In this document: one piece after another, positions 6,155 through 11,530 of the stretch
Layout: each line of letters starts with the position of its first letter
How positions within the stretch are numbered: position 1 is the first letter of the stretch
DNA from: an uncultured Alistipes sp.
GTDB lineage: Bacteria > Bacteroidota > Bacteroidia > Bacteroidales > Rikenellaceae
Assembly (NCBI GenBank): GCA_937880705.1
Contig: CALGRZ010000098.1
Location: 1-16,017, forward strand
Reading direction: 5' to 3'
DNA: 16,017 nucleotides
Made by a program: the position numbers and the translations under genes
Notes under the pieces: model-generated
What the model was told of the DNA's origin: nothing
What the model saw: only the letters and a program-made list of their open reading frames with translations
Database searches by the model: none

Positions 6155-7717
6155 CTACTTCGCTACCACATACACCTGGAACAGCAACGGTGTATAGGCC
6201 GGAATTTCGGTACTTGTTGTGGTCACCGTCGTTGTATCCGACTCGGACACGGTAGGCACATATCCGTAGTAGTAGGGATTATATCCATAGTAACCACTAT
6301 TATACATATTACCATAACCATATCCGTAGTAGTTGTTCATGTAGTTCATATAGTTATAGTAGTTCATCGTATCGTAGTACGCATTGTTCGATGTGGTCTC
6401 CGACTTATGCGAGCCCACCTTACCCGCGATACCATAAGCATAGGTCGACACCGTGAGTATCGAGGCCCACTGACCAAGGCGCAGCGTGGGCATGGCGTAG
6501 TTCCATGCGGGCACATAGTCGTTATCATCGGGGTCAAGGCCATTGAAGACAAGCACAGAGCCCTCGTCGGCAACCTCACCAAAGACTATCTCCTTCACCT
6601 CGTCGATATTGGTATCGCACACATAGCCATCGAGGAAGCGGCATATATACCATATATGGGCCGAGGAGGTACCCTTCACCGAGTCGGCCTCGATAAGTTT
6701 ATCGGCATCCAGACCTGCACCAAAACGCTCGACAAGAGCCTCATTGATGCGACGGTCGATCTCGGCAAGCGACTGCGAGCCATAGGTGAAGCCGTTGTTA
6801 TATGTCGTCTGGTTGGGGAACATCATCGTGTCGGCACCTATGGCGTTGTAGTCGAACGACTGACGCGCAGGCGAGTAGGTGTAGTTGACATAGAGCTGTG
6901 CCAGAGTGTCGATAGGCTGGTGCCAGCGACCGTCGTAGAACTCCAACGGGCGGGTGTCGACCTCCGAATCCTCCTCACCCTCGGCACGGGTGGTACGGCG
7001 GCGCAAACTCTTCTCTGCGCTCTCCTCATCCTCCTTGGGCTCTGCCTTATGCTCGGTGCAAAGGCCTCCATTGATATTGGCAAACGAGTCCACATAGTTG
7101 CCCTCGTAGGCCACGGGATTTGCGACATGTCCGTAGAGTGTCATATCGAAGATCATGGGGACGTTGCCATCGAGCTCGAACTGACCCTCATAGCCGCCAT
7201 CGCCCTTAATGCCATTATCCGTGTCGATAACCGCAGAGGGGAGATATAGGCGCAGCTTGGTACCATAGCGCACGGCAAACTTCTCGCCACCGATATTGAG
7301 CTCGTTGAACGTAGCGAGGTACGAGCCCTCCATCAACGAGTGCGTCTCGGCACCACTGAAGCGATAGGCCGGCACATAGCGTGTATAGGCGGTATAGGTG
7401 CCCTGCTGATAGGCTATCTTCCAGTCGCGGCTCTCGCAGACATTGCCCTGGAGGTCACGGCCCGTGAAGTCAAACCACAGCCACACATCCTTGCCCGTCA
7501 CAGGCAACGAGTCGAGGCATCCCTCATCGAGTATCTCGACATAGTAGCCGCCATCCTCCTGATAGTTATCCACGAGCTCGGGGCGATACTTCTCGATCCA
7601 CGCCTTCAGGGAGCGTTGCTCCAGATCCTCATATTTGATTGTAGGCTCCTTGACACATGCCGCCAACAGCATCACAGCTGCAAGCAGAGTGCCGAGTATA
7701 GTTGTAAGTCTGTTCAT
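6155..7717 (-). CDS. Lipoprotein with two FKBP-like domains and a Tyr-rich insertion
   Basis: 520 aa. Signal peptide with lipobox LLAAC (Cys21). Residues 57-197 look like a divergent FKBP-type prolyl isomerase domain: a start like GGYYVEIL, then VWLWFDFTGRDLQG, and an end like GNVPMIFDMTLYG. Residues 222-255 form a charged linker. A second FKBP-like domain spans about 353-520: WYICRFLDGYVCDTN, YVPAWNYAM, LGQWASILTVSTYAYG and the last strand TPLLFQVYVV. The equivalents of the FKBP12 tryptophan (W405) and YG (428-429) are kept. Between AYG and the last strand lies an insertion of 42 residues (445-486) with 18 Tyr, 9 Asn and 6 Gly, then a Thr/Ser-rich stretch. It likely acts in the periplasm as a chaperone or isomerase, or is a non-catalytic relative. 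It is 17 nt downstream of another FKBP-like lipoprotein gene. The FKBP assignment is from pattern reading only. Confidence 0.7.
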   Translation of the reverse strand: MNRLTTILGTLLAAVMLLAACVKEPTIKYEDLEQRSLKAWIEKYRPELVDNYQEDGGYYVEILDEGCLDSLPVTGKDVWLWFDFTGRDLQGNVCESRDWKIAYQQGTYTAYTRYVPAYRFSGAETHSLMEGSYLATFNELNIGGEKFAVRYGTKLRLYLPSAVIDTDNGIKGDGGYEGQFELDGNVPMIFDMTLYGHVANPVAYEGNYVDSFANINGGLCTEHKAEPKEDEESAEKSLRRRTTRAEGEEDSEVDTRPLEFYDGRWHQPIDTLAQLYVNYTYSPARQSFDYNAIGADTMMFPNQTTYNNGFTYGSQSLAEIDRRINEALVERFGAGLDADKLIEADSVKGTSSAHIWYICRFLDGYVCDTNIDEVKEIVFGEVADEGSVLVFNGLDPDDNDYVPAWNYAMPTLRLGQWASILTVSTYAYGIAGKVGSHKSETTSNNAYYDTMNYYNYMNYMNNYYGYGYGNMYNSGYYGYNPYYYGYVPTVSESDTTTVTTTSTEIPAYTPLLFQVYVVAK

Positions 7718-7734
7718 ATAGTCAATCTATCTCT

Positions 7735-8361
7735 TTATCTCTGTTTTGTAACATCCAATATCTCGATAAACCATGCCACGGCCGACTTGTTGGGCACAAG
7801 ACCGATGTAGTCATTACCATAGGCCTGCTCGAAGGTCATGTATATCTCCACCTTATCCCCCTTGCGACAACCCGGCAGAGCGGTCTCGAGGCCCTCGATA
7901 AGCTCCGTGTGGCCAAGTTGGATGGTGTAGGGATCGGTGGTCCACTCATACGAGGTGTTGAGCCCTGCGGCCTCCAACTCGGCGATAAGCTCGGCATCAT
8001 TGGTGGCATAGGGGGCATAATTCCTCGGATTGGAGCCCGGGAAGATATAGGCAGCATACTTTATCTCAAGGCTATCACCCCACGCTACCTCGGGCATAAG
8101 GTCACGACCCTCGTCATAGTAGGTTGCTATATAACGATAGAGATCCACACCCCACTGCACATAAAAGTGCGGCTCATCGTCGAGCGAATCGCCCAGGGCC
8201 GACTCCTCGATAAGACGTGGCGAGTGGCTGTTTTTAAGGTAGTTCGCAATGGATGTCTGCTGCGAGGTGAGGGTTGTATCTGTCTCGTTGCTGCACGACA
8301 CGACAACAGTTGCGACAAGAGCCACAACCAGAGTCAATGCTATGTTGCCAAATATTCTCAT
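7735..8361 (-). CDS. FKBP-type peptidyl-prolyl isomerase-like lipoprotein
   Basis: 208 aa from ATG 8361, signal peptide with lipobox VVSC (Cys23). About residues 95-205 match the FKBP outline: a strand SLEIKYAAYIF, then YTIQLGHTELIEGLETALPGC (the helix after the substrate strand), GDKVEIYMTFEQAYG and a final strand AVAWFIEILDV. Several FKBP12 active-site positions are changed: no FD pair is seen after the first strands, and the tryptophan of VIxxW is a leucine, so isomerase activity is uncertain. An upstream ATG at 8379 is possible, but it would overlap the -7 element at 8377-8384, so 8361 is preferred. It forms an operon with the 520-aa lipoprotein and may also be read through from ruvA, 79 nt upstream. 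GldI-like FKBP lipoproteins of Bacteroidetes are the nearest relatives I can name. Confidence 0.72.
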   Translation of the reverse strand: MRIFGNIALTLVVALVATVVVSCSNETDTTLTSQQTSIANYLKNSHSPRLIEESALGDSLDDEPHFYVQWGVDLYRYIATYYDEGRDLMPEVAWGDSLEIKYAAYIFPGSNPRNYAPYATNDAELIAELEAAGLNTSYEWTTDPYTIQLGHTELIEGLETALPGCRKGDKVEIYMTFEQAYGNDYIGLVPNKSAVAWFIEILDVTKQR

Positions 8362-8376
8362 ATACATATAATCGTG

Positions 8377-8384
8377 CAAATTTA
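8377..8384 (-). promoter_or_regulatory. Candidate -7 element for the FKBP-like operon
   Basis: TAAATTTG on the minus strand, a full TAnnTTTG match about 16 bp before the ATG at 8361. No TTTG is found 19-21 bp upstream, so strength is uncertain. Confidence 0.4.
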
Positions 8385-8440
8385 ATAATTATTTTGCAAC
8401 GGCCCTCTTAATTTTCAAAAAATATGCGCACGCGCACACA

Positions 8441-9034
8441 CTAAAGACGTTTCAGCGCAGCACGCACAGCATCCTCCACGGCCATCGTGGGCGACTCCTT
8501 GAACACGGCTGTGAGCACCTTCTCCGAGGCCGACTTCTGAAAACCGAGCATGGCAAGTGCCGCAAGAGCCTCGTCAAAGGCCTCGTTGCGCGAGCCCTTC
8601 TGCGCAGGAGTGAGCATCAGGTCGCTTGAGCCGAGTTCGAGCATCTTGCCCGAGAGCTCGACGATGATCTTCTGTGCCGTCTTAAGTCCCAGGCCCTTAA
8701 CATTTTTCAGCAACACGGCATTCTCCGTTGCGATGATATTCTGCAACTCCTTGGGTGAGTATGTCGAGAGTATCATGCGGGCAGTATTGCCTCCGACACC
8801 CGACACGCTGATAAGCTGTCGGAAGAGCTCGCGCTCGATCTTCGTCGAAAAGCCGAAGAGGCTCTGCTGATCCTCCCTGACGATAAAGTGCACATATAGG
8901 CGCGCTTCACCCTGATGCTCAATATCGGAGAAGGTATTGAGCGATATGTTGATGAAGTAGCCGACACCGGCGGCCTCGATCACAGCATAGGTCGGCGTTG
9001 CCTCATCTACTCTTCCGGAGATATATTCGTACAT
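8441..9034 (-). CDS. ruvA: Holliday junction branch-migration protein RuvA
   Basis: 197 aa, the normal RuvA length. RuvA binds four-way DNA junctions as a tetramer and loads the RuvB motor for branch migration in recombinational repair. Domain I (1-63) is the OB fold, with the typical start MYEYISGRV and the SLFGF end. Domain II (64-140) has two helix-hairpin-helix motifs, ISVSGVGGNTARMIL near 75-89 and NVKGLGLKTAQKIIVEL near 111-127. Domain III (150-197) is the small RuvB-binding bundle with ALAALAMLGF. ruvB and ruvC are not adjacent. The promoter probably lies at 9065-9072, inside the divergent promoter of the Skp-like gene. Confidence 0.97.
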   Translation of the reverse strand: MYEYISGRVDEATPTYAVIEAAGVGYFINISLNTFSDIEHQGEARLYVHFIVREDQQSLFGFSTKIERELFRQLISVSGVGGNTARMILSTYSPKELQNIIATENAVLLKNVKGLGLKTAQKIIVELSGKMLELGSSDLMLTPAQKGSRNEAFDEALAALAMLGFQKSASEKVLTAVFKESPTMAVEDAVRAALKRL

Positions 9035-9060
9035 CGTGATGTTAATTTATTCTAAAAATT

Positions 9061-9092
9061 TTTACAAAAGTAAATAAATTTTCTTACCTTTG
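9061..9092 (+). promoter_or_regulatory. Promoter of the Skp-like gene
   Basis: TACCTTTG (9085-9092) is a full -7 match. TTTA at 9061-9064, 20 bp upstream, is a near -33 box. The start point near 9099 gives a leader of about 37 nt to the ATG at 9136. Confidence 0.6.
9065..9072 (-). promoter_or_regulatory. Candidate -7 element of ruvA
   Basis: TACTTTTG on the minus strand, a full TAnnTTTG match 31 bp before the ATG. No clear TTTG lies at -33. It sits within the divergent promoter of the Skp-like gene. Confidence 0.45.
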
Positions 9093-9135
9093 TGTTTTGA
9101 AAGTGAAAATTTAACTAAAAACAGATAACAAGATT

Positions 9136-9816
9136 ATGAAAAAGACACTTTTATTCGCGCTGACTGCTGCTGCGATGCTCGTATCGTGTGGTGGTGCAGA
9201 TAAGAAGGCCGAGGCTGTGGAGGTTGTTTCAGATTCAACCGAGGTGGCTACCGTGGAGTGCGTCGCAAGTGGCGATGTAGTCTACATCGACCTTGACTAC
9301 ATCATGGCATCGAGCAAGCTCTATGCTGCCGAGGGCGCAGCCCTGGAGCAGAAGATGGCCTCATTCCAGCAGAAGATGACCACCGCACAGGAGTCATGGG
9401 CAAAGAAGGAGCAGGGCCTGGCAGCCGAGTACAACAAGTTGCAGCGCGATGCCGCAAAGCTTCAGGAGGACTACAGCAAGGGCCTTATAACCACACTCAA
9501 CGCACAGCAGAAGCAGGAGGAGTTGCAGAAGAAGGGTGACTCTATACAGGCTCGCATGAGCAACCTCGAGTCATCGGTTCAGTCGGAGGCCGCTACTCTT
9601 CAGACCGAGGAGCAGCAGCTGGCCGAGGAGCAGATGGTGCTGATGAACAAGTTCCAGGAGTTGACTCGCCGCGCCATTGCCGACATCAACGCCGACAAGC
9701 GTTACAAGATGATCCTCAATGCCGTGTCGGTTGTTGACGCCGACCCCTCGCTCAACATCTCACAGCTCATCCTGGCAAAGGTAGACGAGCTCTATGAGAG
9801 CCCCGCAGAGGAGTAA
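9136..9816 (+). CDS. Skp/OmpH-like periplasmic chaperone lipoprotein
   Basis: 226 aa. The signal peptide ends in lipobox LVSC (Cys18), so this is a lipidated member; classical Skp is soluble. After a short linker, residues 46-58 (SGDVVYIDLDYIM) form the first strand typical of OmpH/Skp. Residues about 65-170 are a long Gln/Glu/Lys/Ala-rich coiled coil (the tentacles), and RRAIADINADKRYKMILNAV near 178-197 is the return to the body domain. In Skp a trimer grips unfolded outer-membrane proteins during their passage through the periplasm. The gene has its own promoter and a strong terminator, and lies beside ruvA and cdaA rather than bamA/lpxD as in proteobacteria, so it may be a paralogue with a narrower job. 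Confidence 0.85.
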   Translation: MKKTLLFALTAAAMLVSCGGADKKAEAVEVVSDSTEVATVECVASGDVVYIDLDYIMASSKLYAAEGAALEQKMASFQQKMTTAQESWAKKEQGLAAEYNKLQRDAAKLQEDYSKGLITTLNAQQKQEELQKKGDSIQARMSNLESSVQSEAATLQTEEQQLAEEQMVLMNKFQELTRRAIADINADKRYKMILNAVSVVDADPSLNISQLILAKVDELYESPAEE

Positions 9817-9835
9817 TTGACAGACGAAAAGATAG

Positions 9836-9874
9836 AAATTGCCGATTTGCATTTGCTTATCGGCAATTTTTTTT
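9836..9874 (+). terminator. Rho-independent terminator of the Skp-like gene
   Basis: AAATTGCCGAT (9836-9846) pairs perfectly with ATCGGCAATTT (9859-9869), and the T run extends to 9874. Its loop holds the -33 box of the next promoter. Confidence 0.9.
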
Positions 9875-9883
9875 CTAATTTCG
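9852..9883 (+). promoter_or_regulatory. Candidate promoter of cdaA, overlapping the terminator
   Basis: TTTG (9852-9855, in the terminator loop), a 20-bp spacer and TAATTTCG (9876-9883), one mismatch from TAnnTTTG. The start point near 9890 leaves about 14 nt before the ATG at 9904. Confidence 0.5.
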
Positions 9884-9903
9884 CACCGATAAACGTATGC
9901 ATT

Positions 9904-10707
9904 ATGGGATTTATACCTTTCAACTTTGTTGACCTCATTGATATAGTGTTGGTTGCAACGCTGCTCTACGCCCTCTATCGCGCCATGCGCGGTACGAGTG
10001 CGCCATATATTATGATAGGTATATTTGTGATATATCTGGTGTGGATATTGGTTCGTACATTCAACCTGGTACTCTTCTCGACAATTCTTGGACAGATAAT
10101 ATCGGTGGGTGTCATCGCCATTCTGATTATCTTCCAGCCCGAGATACGCAACTTCCTCCAGGTCATAGGCCGCCAGCGTACCAACCTCGAGTTTCTGACA
10201 CGCATATTCAACCTGCGCAACCATAAGCAGCATGACGAGTTGGACCTCAAGCCCATTGTTCAGGCATGTCAGGAGATGGGCGAGCAGAAGGTGGGCGCAC
10301 TGATCATCATCAAGCAGTCGAGCGACATCAGCGTGGTGGTCGAGAGCGGCATTGCCATCGATGCCAAGGTGTCGACGGCTCTGCTCGAAAACATATTCTT
10401 TAAGAATGCCCCGCTACACGATGGCGGTGTTGTGATAAATGGCGATCGTGTCGTTGCTGCCAAGTGTGTGCTGCCCTCGACACAGCAGGCCGTGCCCAAG
10501 TCGTATGGTATGCGCCACCGCGCCGCACTCGGCATGAGCGAGGTGTCGGATGCCATCATCATCGCCGTATCGGAGGAGACGGGAGGCATATCGCTGGCCC
10601 ATAACTCCGTCATCAAGCGCAACATCGAGCCTCAAAAGCTGGCTCAATCCATTAGACAGATGATGCGCATCAACCAGCAGCGCAAGCAGGAGGAGGAGAA
10701 GGAGTAG
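9904..10707 (+). CDS. cdaA: Membrane diadenylate cyclase CdaA
   Basis: 267 aa. It makes c-di-AMP from two ATP, a signal that controls potassium and osmolyte balance and wall integrity. Three N-terminal membrane helices (about 9-27, 33-50, 60-78) are followed by the cytoplasmic DAC domain. The catalytic motifs are LHDGG at 171-175, where the family usually has DGA, RHRAALG at 204-210 and SEETGGIS at 223-230. A charged Lys/Glu/Gln tail ends the protein. The frame is open back to a TTG at 9817, but the terminator stem lies there and ATG 9904 starts the usual short N-terminus (MGFIPF). The DGA-to-DGG change is small and may be normal in this lineage. No CdaR/YbbR or GlmM gene is adjacent. Older name: dacA. 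Confidence 0.94.
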   Translation: MGFIPFNFVDLIDIVLVATLLYALYRAMRGTSAPYIMIGIFVIYLVWILVRTFNLVLFSTILGQIISVGVIAILIIFQPEIRNFLQVIGRQRTNLEFLTRIFNLRNHKQHDELDLKPIVQACQEMGEQKVGALIIIKQSSDISVVVESGIAIDAKVSTALLENIFFKNAPLHDGGVVINGDRVVAAKCVLPSTQQAVPKSYGMRHRAALGMSEVSDAIIIAVSEETGGISLAHNSVIKRNIEPQKLAQSIRQMMRINQQRKQEEEKE

Positions 10708-10717
10708 AGAGCCTCAA

Positions 10718-10771
10718 CAGGCCGGCAGGAGGCAGACGGACAGGTAGACAGGCAGGCCGGCAGGCAGACAT
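10718..10771. repeat. Short CAGG/CAGAC repeat tract
   Basis: CAGGCCGGCAGG occurs at 10718-10729 and again at 10753-10764, 35 bp apart, each followed by CAGAC-like words, with further GACAGG words between. It is non-coding and lies just after the cdaA stop. Confidence 0.6.
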
Positions 10772-10797
10772 GTAAGTAAGCAAAACAAACAAATATG

Positions 10798-10834
10798 CAA
10801 ACACCCCGCCACAGATGTGACGGGGTGTTTGTTT
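10798..10834. terminator. Bidirectional terminator between cdaA and the Hc1-like gene
   Basis: CAAACACCCCG (10798-10808) pairs perfectly with CGGGGTGTTTG (10821-10831). T-rich tails follow on both strands (TTTAT to the right; ATATTTGTTTGTTTTG on the minus strand). Confidence 0.85.
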
Positions 10835-10870
10835 ATATGGTGCACAGCGCACCACTATAACTTATAAGGA

Positions 10871-11047
10871 TTATTTCTTGGCCTCCTCAACAGACACCTT
10901 GCGGAACTCCTTAAGAAGCTTGGTCAACTCCAAAGCGGCCTTACGAGCACGAGTACCGGCTGCCTTATTGTTCTTCTCTACCTGCAAAGCTGCGTTTGCT
11001 GCGAAAGCCTCATACTGGGCATTGATCTTTTCTACTAAAGTCTTCAT
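10871..11047 (-). CDS. Histone H1-like (Hc1-type) DNA-binding protein
   Basis: 58 aa from ATG 11047. It is rich in Lys, Ala and Glu and mostly helical, starting MKTLVEKINAQYEAF and containing the conserved NNKAAGTRARKAALEL core, followed by LLKEFRKVSVEEAKK. This matches the short Hc1-family proteins common in Bacteroidetes, which are thought to bind DNA in the nucleoid, although their role there is poorly known. A longer frame reaches 11092, but the -7 element at 11090-11097 overlaps that ATG, so the shorter form is chosen. The gene stands alone, with its own promoter and a shared terminator. Confidence 0.88.
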   Translation of the reverse strand: MKTLVEKINAQYEAFAANAALQVEKNNKAAGTRARKAALELTKLLKEFRKVSVEEAKK

Positions 11048-11089
11048 ATTACTAAATGTATTATAAGGTTTTATAAAATTTTCTTTTGG

Positions 11090-11119
11090 CAAAGTTATAA
11101 AATAATTTTATAAAACAAT
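11090..11119 (-). promoter_or_regulatory. Promoter of the Hc1-like gene
   Basis: On the minus strand ATTG (11119-11116, near -33), an 18-bp spacer and TAACTTTG (11097-11090), a full -7 match. A start point near 11083 gives a leader of about 36 nt. Confidence 0.55.
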
Positions 11120-11472
11120 TACTTTTTGAAAAAAATTTATTCCTTAATGTCGTGATTTTCCGACAAATCGCCCTCTGACATACCCACAGGGCACACTGCG
11201 AAGCAATATTTTTTTTGATCACATCGGCATAAAATCATATTTTTTGGTCCAAATAGGCCACTTTTTTAACCTCTCACAACACAAATATCACGCTTTTCAG
11301 CTAAAATTACACCCCTCTTTTTTGGCTCACTCTCTCATTGATTGGATGTTACACACTTACCGAAACAGCATCCGACGCAACAAGACCAAAAGACCAAATT
11401 GTTAAACAATAGCAACAAATTAACAATTCGACCGATGACGATAAATCTAAACAAAAATCCCCATTATTGGGG
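11120..11472. other. AT-rich intergenic region upstream of feoAB
   Basis: About 350 bp without a credible gene. It contains a weak hairpin TGGTCC/GGCCA followed by six T (11245-11267), the tandem octamer AGACCAAA (11383-11390, 11391-11398) and a 9-bp perfect inverted repeat AATTGTTAA/TTAACAATT (11397-11405, 11420-11428). One 60-codon frame at 11342-11524 is open but its composition is not protein-like. The length suggests room for upstream regulatory sites for iron uptake. Confidence 0.5.
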
Positions 11473-11475
11473 ATT
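11456..11475. promoter_or_regulatory. Palindrome overlapping the feoAB -33 region
   Basis: AATCCCC (11456-11462) and GGGGATT (11469-11475) form a perfect 7-bp inverted repeat with a 6-bp centre. Its right half overlaps the -33 position of the feoAB promoter, where a repressor would block RNA polymerase. No T-run follows, so it is not a terminator. The binding protein is unknown; it does not look like a standard Fur box. Confidence 0.45.
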
Positions 11476-11504
11476 GCAGCTCGGGCCATATTTTTGTATC
11501 TTTG
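11473..11504 (+). promoter_or_regulatory. Promoter of feoAB
   Basis: ATTG (11473-11476), a 20-bp spacer and TATCTTTG (11497-11504), a full -7 match. A second -7 match, TATTTTTG at 11489-11496 with ATTG at 11466-11469, lies one step upstream and may be an alternative. The leader is about 20 nt. Confidence 0.7.
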
Positions 11505-11530
11505 CAGCCGAAATACAGATGTGAATATTT

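Noticed and set aside
6104..7249. 381-codon plus-strand frame
   Set aside because: Antisense to the 520-aa lipoprotein, with runs of Ile/Val/His that mirror its Tyr/Asn/Asp codons; no domain is visible and it runs through the bidirectional terminator side.
7909..8385. 158-codon plus-strand frame opposite the FKBP-like gene
   Set aside because: Shadow of the lipoprotein gene, Gly/Ile-rich, no start signals.
11245..11267. Terminator in the feoAB upstream gap
   Set aside because: Only five pairs with a bulge, followed by six T, and no plus-strand gene lies upstream to be terminated; mentioned only as part of the gap.
11342..11524. 60-codon plus-strand frame before feoAB
   Set aside because: It spans the palindrome and the -33/-7 boxes of the feoAB promoter and has random-looking Asn/Gln/Thr composition.
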